From: Thamnaconus septentrionalis
Taxonomy: Eukaryota > Chordata > Actinopteri > Tetraodontiformes > Monacanthidae
Direction of reading: 5' to 3'
NCBI GenBank assembly: GCA_009823395.1
Contig: CM020503.1
Location: forward strand, 478,501-542,500
DNA: 64,000 bases
Shown: in pieces, positions 31,296 through 58,700 of the stretch
Numbering within the stretch: the stretch's first letter is position 1
How the letters are laid out: each line of letters starts with the position of its first letter
Position numbers and translations under genes: made by a program
Notes under the pieces: model-generated
The model's database searches: none
What the model was told of the DNA's origin: nothing
Seen by the model: only the letters and a program-made list of their open reading frames with translations

Positions 31296-32547
31296 GCTCA
31301 CGCACGCACAGGCCCTGGCGACGCGTGAACACACTCAGTCCTCAGAATGACACGGCTCTGATCGGACGAAGGTGATCTCTGAAATTGCTCAGGTGAGTTT
31401 TTAAGTTTTTTTTTTCACTGATCCAAACTTTTAATTACTTATTTGTTTATTCCAATTTCATTTCTTAGAGAGAGAGAGGGGGGGCGAGAGAGAGGGACAT
31501 AACATGTTAAATGTCACTCGACCACTCTTCTTCGCTGGTGCCTACTGAAGTGACGCTGCAGGAGAAGCTAAACACGGTTGACTGAGCAAAAAGCCACCAT
31601 CATGTGTTAATAGACAGACAGAGAGAGGGGGGGGGGGAGTGGATGTCTCTTGACTGGCCACTGTGTGTGTGTGTGGGTTGGGGGGGTGCGTTGGCTTGAA
31701 CTTATTTACTGAACAAAGTCACAAAGACCAACTTCCATTTAAAGGTGGACAGATACATTGACATTTAACTGGTGAAAATTTACAATAATTGTGAAGGCAC
31801 CGAGTTGCTGGCTGCCGGCAATTCAGTAGCATAAAAACACAAGAGCCGCTCTGCTGAGCTCCTCTGTCTTTGTCCAGAACTTGACTGACCATCCTGATGG
31901 TCACTGTCAAACCAGTCAGTTAGGGTGCAACTTTGAATAAAGTTAAGTACCAAAGAAACAGAGTTTTAATCTGAACTTCTTTCTAGGTTCTGCTCTGAGG
32001 GGAACCTATGGACATATCGTCCGGGTTTCACGTCCATTGTAGTCTACAGTCCAGACGCAGGTTCAGGCCATGATAACGCATGTCTTGTTGAGTCCATGTC
32101 AACATTCTTTTAGGTTCATTCTCTTCTAGAGTAAACGAGTTTGCGACAAACAGGCTTTGCTCACAAGCAGTCACAAGAAAGGAACAACACAGTGGTGTCA
32201 GCCTCCTAAATCTACACAGTGTCAGATGAGACTGTATCGTTTTTCAAAGGCTTTTGGAGAAAGATTAACCAATTTAGCAAAGTTAGCATGCTAGCACTCG
32301 CTAGTTATCAGTGAATAGCACAGTTTGTACTGATGAAGATAAATTATTAACATGACAAAGGCCAAAACAAGCATCTGTTGAAGTGCATTGTGCGCCAGAC
32401 AGTTGTCAGTCTCACTCTTTGCCGGTTGTATGAGAGACACAATAGAATATGTGACGTGATATAACTCTGAAACAAAGTATTAATTTGTCAGAATATCAAA
32501 ATCATTTTTACAGAAGCTCAATCACATCGGAAGAGAACACATCAAAC

Positions 32548-32581
<34 letters not shown>

Positions 32582-33476
32582 CGCCCCTCTACCAGAAGTA
32601 TTGATCTGTGACCTGTTTGTCTGCCAGCAGGTCACCTGAACCTCAAAGTGCTCAATCCTCTCCAGTAAAGAGCTCCACATAGTCTAAACATGACTGCAAA
32701 TCTTGGCATCCAATTCATAAAAATTCAAACAAAATTCAGTCTCTACAACTAGCTAAACCCTGCCAGAGCCAATATCTGTAATAGCTAGCTACCAGAAGCA
32801 GAAACATGTCAGTTGCATTGCAGCAGTCTACTACAACTACATTCACTAACATGTATCTTTCACCTGCCACTGCTAGCTAACATGAAACAAAATTCAAAGA
32901 AATTCTTCACCAGAGAAGCAAAGCGTGAGAGAGTTTGTGAAAATAGTAACTGTAAATGTGAAGTAATTATTGTTGAGTTAAGCTAAACTAAAGACACTTT
33001 GTAAAAAGGTGCTTCTAAATGTAAATCCAAAACATTCACTTGGTTGAGACGTTTTGTAGTTTTTGGGGTCCTGGTATTCATAAAACAGTGAAACCTTTTG
33101 AGTCTGATCGAGGCTCTGTCAATGATTACAGGACAGACCTTGACCTCACTGTCGCTCACAGAAAAACATAGTCCAGTTCAGTGCGGACACTCGAGGTGTG
33201 GATAACTAAACTGTCCGCTACAACCACGTGGCTAATCAAAGTCCTCAGAGAGACACATGTAATCAAGACAGTTTTTGGATTCATTTTATTTACATTCTGC
33301 CGTTATCCCCCAGAGGCACAAACAACATCTCTACAATGAGAAAAACCTGACAGTCTTGCTTTGTTATTATTGAGATTATTATAATTTCTGAGGATACAAA
33401 CTAACCTGTCCTCATGTGTTTTTACAGTGAGCACCCATAATTTTCCTGATTTTTGTATCGTCGTCAATCACACCCA
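29526..33476. other. divergent spacer between prkg1 and a1cf
   Basis: This region should hold the prkg1 beta promoter and 5'UTR, and the a1cf promoter with any non-coding first exon. A GC-richer, CpG-bearing stretch at 30280-30450 is the best promoter candidate. CA/TG arrays lie at 30960-30999, 31236-31291 and 32550-32578. I saw no coding exon, in particular no PKG I-alpha first exon. Confidence 0.5.
31236..31291 (+). repeat. CA array
   Basis: In the prkg1/a1cf spacer; a TG array at 30960-30999 lies nearby in the opposite sense. Confidence 0.95.
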
Positions 33477-39378
<5,902 letters not shown>

Positions 39379-41050
39379 AGGAGCGCTTTCCACCATAACC
39401 AGCGTCGCATCATTGATTGGTCTTCTTTCTGCTGCCTTTCACTTGGAATTGGGATTCCTTTTGTGCTAGGATAAAAATGACATTGTTGCATTTTAAATGA
39501 AAGACAAACAGAAAAAAAAAATACATGATTAGCCACGGATGTAGTCATACCGCACCGCTTGTTTAGAAAAAAAGAAAAGTGACATCAAAGTGGGACAGAT
39601 GGAGTATCGTAGAAAAGCAGAAGGGAAACGCAGTGTGTGCGTCTGGGGAAGGCTCTCTGACAGGAAGTGTTGAAAAACATCCGCTACCTTTGTCTCATTA
39701 GAGAAAAAGAGAAAAAAAGCTGCTGGATTCATCTGTCGCCCTGAAACAAAGCCCTCGCTATCCTCTTCCATCCCTATATTTTCTGCCCTCGTTGGAATCA
39801 GAAACACATTTCTAGATGTGCTTCTAGAAATTTAATGACAAGCCTGCAAGTGTGCCTCTTTGTTCGTTTGTTCTGTCAATATGTTTACAACGCTTTCATG
39901 CTTCATTTGCTAATTAGCCTCATCCTAATTCTCGTTCAGCTGGACCTGGTCCCTTTGAACATCTTCATGTTTCAAAGGTGAAACTTAACCTGAACTAAAA
40001 ACTTAAGCTTAACCCTAAACAACACAAAAAATGATATTAATGACGATTTTGTTTTGGTCATTTCCTCTTCTGGACTTTGACGGACGAGCTGGAACTTTAC
40101 CATATGAAATCAAATGCTCGACTTAATGTGTTTCGGTTAACGGGGGAAGTGGTTCATACTGTGTCTGGAGAGTCCACCAATTCCGTGCGGTAATTCTGTT
40201 GGGCCCTTAGTATTTTGTTATTGTTGTTTGTAGGTTTGTAACATCAGCGAGATCAGGGCTAGCTGCAGTGATCCTGGCCACACACTAGTGGACGATCAAA
40301 TCTTAACCAACGTTTGAAAAGTGAGAAAGCAGACCAAGAGGACAGTTTCACCAAATGTGAGTGCACACAATGGAAGTTTCATCCAGCACACAAAACCATA
40401 CACCTGCTGTGTATAGCAACAAATCTAGAGCCGAAACTCCACACTCACGCTGCTCTTTCTCATTTGCTTTGCTGGACTTCCATCAGCCAGCTTGACCTGA
40501 AATCATAATGCAAGCCTTGGCTTGATATCGCCTGGTGTGTGACCAGCTCAAGCAAGCTGAAACACTTGTTCTCGACTGATTTTGGAAGGGAAAAAAAAGG
40601 CAAAAAAAAAAAAGAAAAGCAAAACAAAAATCTGAAAACTTGAAATGTGAGCTGAGAGAAAGGAAAGTTATGCAGATGCCACAATATTCAAACGTTCGGT
40701 CTGCCAAGGTAGTTCCTTTTATTTGTTTTTATAACTACGACACACTGACGTCTGAGCTGCGAACATGCCAACGAGGAGAGTGTATGAAAGTGTGACAAGC
40801 ACTTAGGACTTATTTTTATACCAGGAAAAGGAAGAAATATCCATATGCTATTATTGTATAGACTCGTTTTACACGTCTGTGACTCTGTAATTGACCTGCA
40901 AACAAGAGAGGTGAAACTGAAATCAATCTGCAATAAACAGACGCTTGTTGTAATTCCACACAAGTTTCATACAGAAAGAGATAAAGTTGATATTGTGACA
41001 TTTCATGATTCCTAATCCGACCAAAATAAAAAAGATCTCAGAGGAAGCTT
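39379..41050 (+). other. a1cf: a1cf 3'UTR
   Basis: Follows the TAG at 39376. Candidate AATAAA signals on the plus strand are at 40932-40937 and 41025-41030, so a 3'UTR of about 1.6 kb is plausible. The extent is an inference. Confidence 0.5.
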
Positions 41051-41348
41051 CACTGTGTCTGTATCTCTGATTGCATTTGGTGCAATTGTGTGTTCACACT
41101 CCTACCTCCACATTCACACAATGTTTGATTTGTGCAGCAACAGAAACAAAAAAATACAAATTTAACTATATTAAAATGGCTCATGAAAGTAAATAAATAA
41201 AATAGCACTTGCAGAAATGTTTAGTCTTCTCTTCAACAATTTTCAAAAGTACAAGTTATTCATCCGTTTTAAGATTAGAGGCTCAGAATTTGGTTCAATT
41301 ACAAGGAAAAGTAAATTAGCGTCGACGAGAGGGTGGTGTTTGAGGCGG

Positions 41349-41372
41349 GAGGAAGGAAGGAAGGAAGGAAGG
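41349..41372 (+). repeat. GGAA tetranucleotide array
   Basis: About six units between the a1cf and sun1 3' ends. Confidence 0.85.
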
Positions 41373-41706
41373 CTGGATCACCAGTGAACGTTATGAAAAA
41401 GACCAGCAAGCCTGGTTGCTTGTAGCTTATAGCCAACTGCAAAACCAACCAGCGTTAGCGCCTCACTGCCAACAGGCCTTCAAGGTACTTTCTAGAAAGC
41501 GCTTACCTGGAGACGCACGAAGAGCTGATGATTTACCAGCAGCTCAAGCCGCTGATCTGACTTCAGTATCTCTCATTTGCGTAGTTTCCCAATTTGAGAT
41601 CAATAAAGTACATCTCTTCTATTTCAAATCTGGTATCTCCCACACAAGATTTTTGTTTCAATTAATACTTAGAGACAAACTTGTTTAAAAACTCAACATT
41701 TTTTAC

Positions 41707-41712
41707 TTTATT
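41707..41712 (-). promoter_or_regulatory. sun1: candidate poly-A signal of sun1
   Basis: AATAAA on the minus strand about 425 bases past the sun1 stop at 42138. With a plus-strand AATAAA near 41602, the a1cf and sun1 transcripts would end facing each other within a few hundred bases. Confidence 0.4.
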
Positions 41713-42137
41713 ATTTCCATTATACAAACAGATCACACAAAAATATACATATGTAAAAAAAAAAAAAAAATCACATTTTTATAAAACCCTTAAGACAAAC
41801 TGTACATTTTAAGTATAATTACAGTGACATAAAGTGACTGAGTTTTCAGTTCACTCAATGTTGTGGTGAGTCGTTTCTGAAATCTTCTCTTCCAACTCAG
41901 AATGTACAAATATTTACAGCGGCATCGTTTTAATCTTCCGTCCGGCAGTTTGCACTTGTCTGCATTTAGAGTCACCGAGGCAGGAAACAAAACATTTCAG
42001 TGCGACAACCGCTTCGCATCACGCTGAAATGCTTCAACAGGTGCGCTGGCTCGAGTCTTGTCAGAGGTCCAGAGTGAAAGTCTGTCACTGACCTGTACAC
42101 GTCATGTGTTTGGTTAGCTGGAGCGCACGACGGCACT

Positions 42138-49970
<7,833 letters not shown>

Positions 49971-52652
49971 CTGGGAGGAGGAGGAGCGGAGAGTGATAAA
50001 CAAAGGAGGAGAGGCCGGGCCAAAACTGGCTGCAAGTCAAATTACACAACAGGGCAGGACAGCTGGAACTGTAAAAGGATGTTTCAGTTTCATTTTTGTA
50101 CGGCGGGAGTAAAAGGAACGTGTGGTGGCCATCGTTGCTTCAATGAGTCTTCTTTTCAAAGTGCACAGTGATCAAGATTACATTTCTGGCTTTACAACCA
50201 AATTTACAGTTAAATATACAATAGGTCAGTATTGATCAACCTGTCGACTGCCCACAGCAAACAGACAGCCTGAAGACAGTCACCCGGTCATATGACACCA
50301 CAGTGCCAACCTGACCTACATACAGGCTCGCACTCACTCTAAAGCAACAGAGAAGAAAGTACACACAGGTCGGTCCAGCCCCAGCTCTGCAGGTCCTCGT
50401 CACAGGACATCCCAGGGAGGCACACACACGCACACTCATAAGGCAGCCGATCAGTCCACTTTAAAACCGCTATGCAAAAACGTGTCCTCGTGTCAGGTGC
50501 CAAAGTACAGTGGGTGCAGTCCCCACCCCACCAAGCAACACACACACCCGCACAACGACACAGTGTAGTGTCAGAAGCAGCGGGCGGTCGGACACTTCCT
50601 GTTGTCATGTGACCCGTCCCTCCCTCCCTCCCTCCCTCAGGTGCTTCCTGGGTGAGGGTGGAAGCCCTACCTGACGGCGAGTCAGTCACTCAGCAGGTGC
50701 GCCAAACACTTGCGTTGTGAGGGAGGCGAGGTGAGCAAACAGCAAGAGGAGACGGCTCTGGATTACCCAGCAGCCACCACTTTAAACCAATTACCAAGCG
50801 CGAGCAGCGGTGTTCACCTCTCAGCTGGAGGCGGGGAGGCCGTCAGACAAGACAGAGCAAGAGAACAGAACTGCAAGCAGAAAATGAAAAATGATTGTAA
50901 ACATTTCACTGTTCAATTAGAACAGTTAGAACAATTTTGTAATTACAGAAGTGATATTTTTAAAACAGATGTAACCCTTTCTCAAAATGTAAAAACAGAC
51001 AAACAAACTAAAAGAAAAAACAGGATAAGAATAGTAAGTTTATATTTGTAGCCATTAAAGTTTCCTTAAAGAAAACAAAACAACCATTTGAGTTTTATTT
51101 CTAAGATTATGTGAATCGCCGGTTTCAAGTGTGAAGAGGTTGTTTTGCCTGCACCGTGTTGGACGTTTCCGGTCATATCGCCTCACCGTTCAGGAGCCGG
51201 TAAGACACCAACCAATTACCGTGGAGCTCCACGATGACGTCACCCCGATGACGAGTTAATATCAACAAAGGGCGGGGCCCGCGAAAAACAAACGCCTGAT
51301 GTGCTAGCATTAGCCTCGGTTGTCACATGCACACTGCAACTAATACAATGAAACAAGACATCATGTCAGACTGCGGGCAACTTACATCCCACGGATCTGT
51401 GCGGCAGGATGACGACTGTCCGACTGTCAGTGGAGCGCAACACCTGAGAGGGCTAGAGACTAATTAATGTACAAACTAAAACAGCCGTTACCCGTTGTTG
51501 TTGTTTTAATTAAAGGGAACTTATTGACACTAAGTGTGAGGTTTTGTTTACAGGACAGACGGCAAATGAATGTCAAGTGACAAACTGTCATAAAACAAAA
51601 ACGAAGAGATTTACTCTCCGTGTACTTGTTCTCGTTAGAGCTAAACGGGGTTCACTCGAGACGGGCAGTGGGGATTTATTGCCATCGTGTGGCGGGAGTA
51701 ATAAACAGCTATCTGGTGCGCTGCCAAAGATCGTGTATTGAGCTTAAGATGTGTCACAGATGGGAAGATATTGGCTCGGAAAAAACAACACAAAACTTGA
51801 TTATTCTTTATAAATGCTTATTTCAGGTACTACTGACAAACTATCAAGGGATTTTATGTGGATTGATGTAATAGCTCTTGTAGTGTCTAGTTTCGAAAAA
51901 GCCAGGCCATTTCCACGCCGAAGTGAACAATCTTCCAAAGATATGCTGACCCGGATGTAGAGTTGTGCCGAATGAGGTCATCTCAGTATCAACAACGTGC
52001 ACACATGTGTTCGGACGTGTGGCGAGAAACAAGGCTTTTACTTTTTCTTTAACTCTTTGTTTTATTGCCTGTCGGTGTTGCTGGATCGTTTCTGTGCGCC
52101 TGACCACTCGTTTCAGGTGGGGCCATTGTGTTGTTTTAAACCGGAGATGCCTGAACAGGGTGTTTAACCGGCTTAATGTCTTAGCTTCCGAGGCTAACAT
52201 GGTAGCTCTATGTATTATCCGTTATTGCGGTGTCGTACAATGTGAAAACGGCTAAAACAAAACAAAATCAAAATGAGCAAACCAGTCGGGGGTGGGGCAG
52301 GACTTGCAATTAATTTTCCTTATTAGACGTTTTGACTTTTACTGAAGTGAAGTGTGACTTTTTACTATTTGAATAAATATGAGAGGATCTCAGCCTGCAG
52401 AATCAATCAGCAAATCAGAGAGGAAGGATGTCGCGTAGACATCCACATTAACTCAGCATTTATTCATGATAACATTATACATACAGTACATAATACTAAA
52501 CATTAATCATCTGTTGTTTTTTTCCCGTACACATTTCTACATTATAAATATTTTTCTATGTGTAAGAAATCACTCTGACTAAACTCAAATTTTTAGTTTC
52601 CACCATTTAAAAATTCATGCAAGTTGTTCTGAGGTAAAGAGAGTGTTCCATC

Positions 52653-52694
<42 letters not shown>

Positions 52695-52732
52695 TCTGTG
52701 TGTGTGTGTGTTACTCAGATTAAGAAGTTGTC
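49971..52732. promoter_or_regulatory. divergent sun1/heatr1 promoter region
   Basis: A head-to-head spacer. A perfect CRE, TGACGTCA, lies at 51235-51242 with an ACCAAT about 25 bases before it, in a CpG-bearing stretch (51130-51450) that fits a sun1 promoter. The heatr1 side has no clear core element. A TC array (52661-52693) and a TG run form the polypyrimidine tract before an acceptor ending at 52718, implying a non-coding first exon upstream. Confidence 0.5.
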
Positions 52733-53425
52733 ATGACGTCGTTGGCCCACCAGCTGAAGCGGCTCGCGCTGCCTCAGAACGATGCATCGCTGCTGACACG
52801 CAAAGAGGTCGCCTCGCTTCTCTTTGAGCCCAAAGATGCTGCGACTATCGACCGAAGCACCTTCTACGCCCTCGGTGAGTTAGTTCGGGTCCTGCACTTG
52901 AAACCTGTTTCTGTTTCCGCAACGCTCGGCTGAGGTCAAGTCTGTATGTTGCTGCCCCTGGTCAGGCTGCACGGGGCTGGAGGAGCTGCTGGGAATCGAG
53001 ACAGCCTTCCTGGAGTTCCAGGACACCTTGTTCAGCTCGGCGTCTCTGACGATGGAGCGCAGCGTTCAATCCAAAGAAGTCAACCAGAAGCTGGACGCCA
53101 GCATCTCACTGTTCCTCACCCGCCTCTGCCCGTACTTCCTCCTCAAACCAGCACACAAGTGCCTGGAGTGGCTGATTCACCGGTAAGAGCGGCAAAGCAG
53201 TGCGTGTTCAGTCCCTCCCGACCGGAAGCCAGATGTTGTGGATAATGTGCTTTGTCTCGCTTGCAGCTTCCACATCCAGCTGTACAACATTGACAGCCTG
53301 CTGGCCTGTATCCTGCCCTATCACGACACCAACATGTTTGTCAGAGTCCTGCAGCTCCTGAAGATTCAGGACGCCACCAACAAGTGGAACTGGCTGCACT
53401 GCCTGCAGGTAAGTGTGTGTGTGTG

Positions 53426-53511
<86 letters not shown>

Positions 53512-55681
53512 CCTATGCAAATATCCTAGATATTCTAGAATCTATCATTGTTTTTCTTAACTTCTGTAGTATTTTGTTAAATTGAAATAACAAATAACCA
53601 ACTGGGGATGAGATTCTAAAATTAGCAAGAGCTGCAAACTCTTTTTTAACACTTTAGTGTCAAACTCTGTCAGTCAGGACAGGATGTTCATTGAAGGATA
53701 TTATTATGACATCCTTGGTTTATTGTTGTTATTTTATTTTGAAATGTATTATTAGCCCATGGAAAAAGGTTACTGTTGATATTTAAATTAAAAAGAGGCA
53801 TACAATTTTTACTTACATTTTATTTATTTTGGTGAGTTTTTTTTTATTTGAAATTTGATTTTGCATGTGTGCAATATGAAGTTTTTTTGTATGTTATTTA
53901 TTATTTATTATACATTTATTATACATATTTTTATATTGTTCCAAATTCAGGTTGAAGCAAAACTTATTTGGGTCCATATAAAAAGGTTCACTGTTCTATC
54001 TGGAGGAAGATTATTTCAATAAATATCAATGTTGGCCCGCGACTTTGTCCAGGTTTTAAATTTTGCCCCACTGTGTATTTGAGTTTGACACCCCTGAGTC
54101 ATGGCACATCAGACTAATTCCATGTATTTAAGCCATTTTGAACTCTATTGTACCTGTCAAAGTTAAATCTCCTCGTTCATTCCTTTATGTTTGTGTAGAA
54201 ACCAGGTGTGCCGTTATCCAGGGGAGCCCTCATAACTCACTGCTACTCAGACCTGGGCTTCATGGACTTCATCTGCAGTTTGGTAACCAAAAGCATCGAG
54301 GTAACTCAGCAGTGAAAACAGCAGACTTGCTCTATTGTGATTCTTCTTTGTGCCGTCAGTGCAGCGTTCTGTGCTCTGTCCTTCCAGGCGTATTCCGGGC
54401 AAACAGGAAGTTGCTCCCAGCTCAGGATAATCTTCTCCTTCTACGCCTCCACCGTGGTGGCCGCTCTGGACGCTGTGGACAGAGTGTCGGACAGCATCAT
54501 CGCCAAACTGCTGCCATACATTCAGAAGGTAATAAGGTGTCAGCGCTGTACTGTCACCTCACAGCAGGAAGGTTGTGGGTTCGATACCCGGGCCTGAGGC
54601 CTTGCTGTGTAGACTCGTTGCATGATCTCCCTGTGTCTGCCTGGCTTCCCTCCAGCTACTCTGGCTTCCTCTTACAGTCCAGGGACGCGCACAGAAGGCA
54701 AACTGGAAACTCCAAGTAGTCATAAACAATTTGTCTGTCTGTGTGGCCTTGAGATGAACTGAAACAGCTGGGATTGACAGAACCTGAGAGCAGAAGGAGC
54801 AGTGAAAGACCATGAATAGCCAGATTCAGATTCAGCAACAGTCATTTATTGGCCGTACAACTCTCATGTCAGAAAATCAGGTGTGCTTCTGGTTTCCCTG
54901 CACTAATATCTTGTCCATGGCCCATGAAAAAGAAAAAGAAAATTATTACATTATCCAATTAATGAATTAATAAGGCAACAAGCACAAACCTACTCACTAC
55001 TTAAAAGTGACATTTATCAGCCTGATGACTGAAGGGACAACAGAGTTGGAGTAGAGATTTGTCCTCCTCACGGCTGCATAGTAGTTCTGCATGGATAAAT
55101 ATTAGGCAGGCAGCCACAAGGGGGCGCTTTAACATCTGTCGCCTTCAACGTATCGGTAATTAATCCGACTGGCGTGCGTCTGCAGGGCATGAAGTCGCCG
55201 CTGCAGGACTACAAAGCGGCCACCTACATGATCGTGTGCCAGCTGGCGGTGAAGGTGGTGATGGAGGTGACGCTGGTCGACAAGCTGGCCATCCACATCA
55301 GCAAGTCCCTGCTCAAGGAGCCCCTGCTGGCCAAGGAGGGTGTGGCCTGCCTCCTGGTGCTGCTGCAGAACCAGCAGCAGGCCGCCGTCGAGCCCAGGTA
55401 GGACACATAGTTTCCTCAAAAGGGAAAGGCGGCACTCAACCGCCTCAGGTCGGCGGAAAAATAGAAACTAAAAAAACTAAAAGTAAATCTGTTTCCTGTA
55501 ATTATTTTTTTCCCTTCTCATGGCGTAATCCTCTTTCGTTGGGATGCTCAGCTCTAAAATCTCACACACGAAACAGCCTGAGATGAAGAAATGGTTTATT
55601 GATCAGAACGATCAGTACTTAATAAGACTTGGTGTTATCAGCTATCAGTTATGGACAACATCAGCAAACCATGTCTGCAAC

Positions 55682-55773
<92 letters not shown>

Positions 55774-58700
55774 TTCCTTCCTCAGGGCTTTGGATCATCT
55801 CAGTGCCATGCCAGCGCTCGTCTCCACGCTGCAGGAGATCTCGGCCCACGACATCAGCCCTCTGCTGCGCCACCTGCTGCCTCACCTCGTCCATGCAGCG
55901 TTCACCCCCGGCTCAGGTAAAAGACCACGAGAGGAGTCAGTGTGGAGTCTGGATGAAGCCTGCCGAGTTTGCTCACCCGCGGTCGTCTCTCTTATTATCT
56001 TTTATATTATATTGTATTTTATTATATTATATTATATCATATTATGTTATATTATGTTTTATTGTATTTTATTTTATTTTATGTTATATTTTATATTGCA
56101 TTTCAAAAATTAATTAAGACCAGATATTAATTGCTTAATTGTCTGTTCGATGACATGAAGAAGAAATTAAAAAAAAAAAAAAAAGCAAAAACATTAGAAC
56201 ATACATGGCTAGTGCATGCAAGGGAGCTGTTAAAGACAGTAACTAATTATATTATATTGCTTATTATGTTGATTATATTTTACTGCACTATTGCACTGTT
56301 ATTATTATTACTATTAATACTATTATTATTTTACTAACTAACTAATTAGCTATTGCTACTGATACTAGTATTATATATAAAATGTTATAGTGTCGGCGCA
56401 GTGGTTAGCGCTGCCACCTCACAGCAAGAAGGTCGTGGGTTCGATTCCGGGGCCCGGGCCTGGGACCTTTCAGTGTGGAGTTTGCATGTTCTCCCTGTGT
56501 CTGCGTGGGTTCTCTCCGGGTTCTCCGGCTTCCTCCCACACTCCAAAAACATGAATGTGAGGTCAATTGAACACTCTAAATTGTCCGTAGGTGTGCATGT
56601 GAGTGTGAATGGTTGTTTGTTTCTATGTGGCCCTGCGATGAACTGGCGACTTGTCCAGGGTGTCACCCTGCCTTCGCCCTAAGGCAGCTGGGATAGGCTC
56701 CAGCAGACCCCTGTGACCCTGAATAGGAATAAGCGGATATAGAAGATGAATGAATGAATGAATGTTATAGTGTCAGTCTTTGCCTTTCAATGATTGCAAC
56801 TAATTATATTATATTGTATAGTGTTGTATAACACTTCAAACACCCTTATCTGTATTCGCCACTTGTAAAACTTATATTTAACTTGCCACCTCCCACTTTT
56901 TGAACTCTTTTTTTTTTTTTTTTTTTTTTTTTATTATTATTATTATTCCTTGTGTGCCCAAATGAAGTCAGGTTCTGCCACGCCAACATTTCACTGTCAT
57001 GTAACCTGACATGACAAATGAAATCTTTGAAATCTTGAAACCTCCCAGGGAAGACGGATTCACTGGCTGTGCTGACGTCCCTTTTGGAGGCGGTGCCGCT
57101 GGCCGGAGGCCTCGACCAAACTGTTGCACGGTAATGAACACGTCAGCAGGAGTGGGCCGGTGAAACACCTGAGATGTTCACGTTGGTTCTGACGCGGCAC
57201 TCCCCCTCCACAGCCTGCTGCTGGACGACTACCTGAGTCAGACTGAACTCTCAGACGACCAGATGGCCGCCGTCAACCAACGCCTGCTGCCTGTCGTCCG
57301 AGTGTTGGAGTCCAGGTAGTGCACCACCCACCGACCACCAGGAGGGGGCGGACTACGGCGCTAACCGTCCACTACAAAACCGACCTGGTGTTTGTCTCCT
57401 TCAGGTACTGCGGATCTCTGGACAGCGTCCTGGAAAGTCACGTGACGGACATCAGCAGCGCAGAGCGTAAACGTCTCTTCCATCAGTTCCTCTCCCTGTC
57501 ACTGAGCAGTGGGAAATTCCAGGTGAGCCGCTCACTGTTGTGCTCAGGCTGAAAGTGAAGCGACGGCAGCGACAGGAGAACTTGATCCTTCCTGTGCTTG
57601 TGTGTAGTTCATGGACAACTCGGACACGTCGCTGCTTCTGAGTCTGAAGCACACGCAGCCGACCATCCGGGTGTCAGCCATGGAGCACCTGATGGGCGTC
57701 ATCGCCTCAGGACAGGTAGGGCAGGACACGTCACTTCCTGCTTGACACGCATGTAAAAGCCCAACAAACAAAAATAAAGTTATTTAAAAAAACAAAGAAA
57801 TGTTCTGGATAATAAAGTTCCTTAAATGTAGTTTTGTTTACTTCTGTGAAACTTTAAAAAAAAAAAATTTCACCCCTCAGCGGCAGAGTTTGGATCGAAC
57901 CTTCCTGAGAGACGCCGTCCTGGAGCGGCTGCAGGACGACATCCCCGAGGTCGTGGCCGCCTCCCTCAAATTGCTGGAGGTGAGTCTCCACCAGGGTGCG
58001 CTGCCTCTCACAGGCCAGTCAAGAGTCTGGACCACTGATTCTTATTACTCTTTTGTTTTTGTTTTTTTGCTTTCCTCTCCGCAGGTGCTGATTGACGACC
58101 TGGACCCGGAAGACGTGGTGTCCAGTTTACTGACCCTGCTGCACAGACAGGAAGTGTCAGTCTCAGAGAGCTGGTCAGTCATCATGCTGCTACACTACTT
58201 TAGAGACACAATACAAAGAAAAGGAATGATATCCAGGACTGTGAACCTTCCTCCCACCCAGGCTGCCCGTGCTGACCGAGGCGGTGCGTTTACTGTCAGG
58301 CCCGTGGCTGGGAACAGGGGAGCGGCTGCAGACAGTGGGCTGGCGGCTGCTGCCCCTGCTGGTCGTCTCCTCCTCCTCCCAACTGAGCCTCGCCTCCTGC
58401 ATCGGCCGCTCTTCCATCATGGCCCAGCAGCCGCTCACACAGAACTGGGCCAAAGGTGAGACAGAACCTGGACTAATCCTCCCTCAGCTGTCCTGCAAAC
58501 TGTTCCCTGTCCTCAAACCTACTGATGAACCAGCCATGAAGAAGCTGCTTCCAAACATGTATATATGTGGCGACATGATGCAGATAAATTACCACCCAGC
58601 ATCGGCTGTTTTCTGGTCTTGCTGCTCAGACGTGTCATTCATGAGCTCCTGGACTTCCCACATCCATGTCAAATAAAACTGTCTCCTGCCTCCACAGAGC

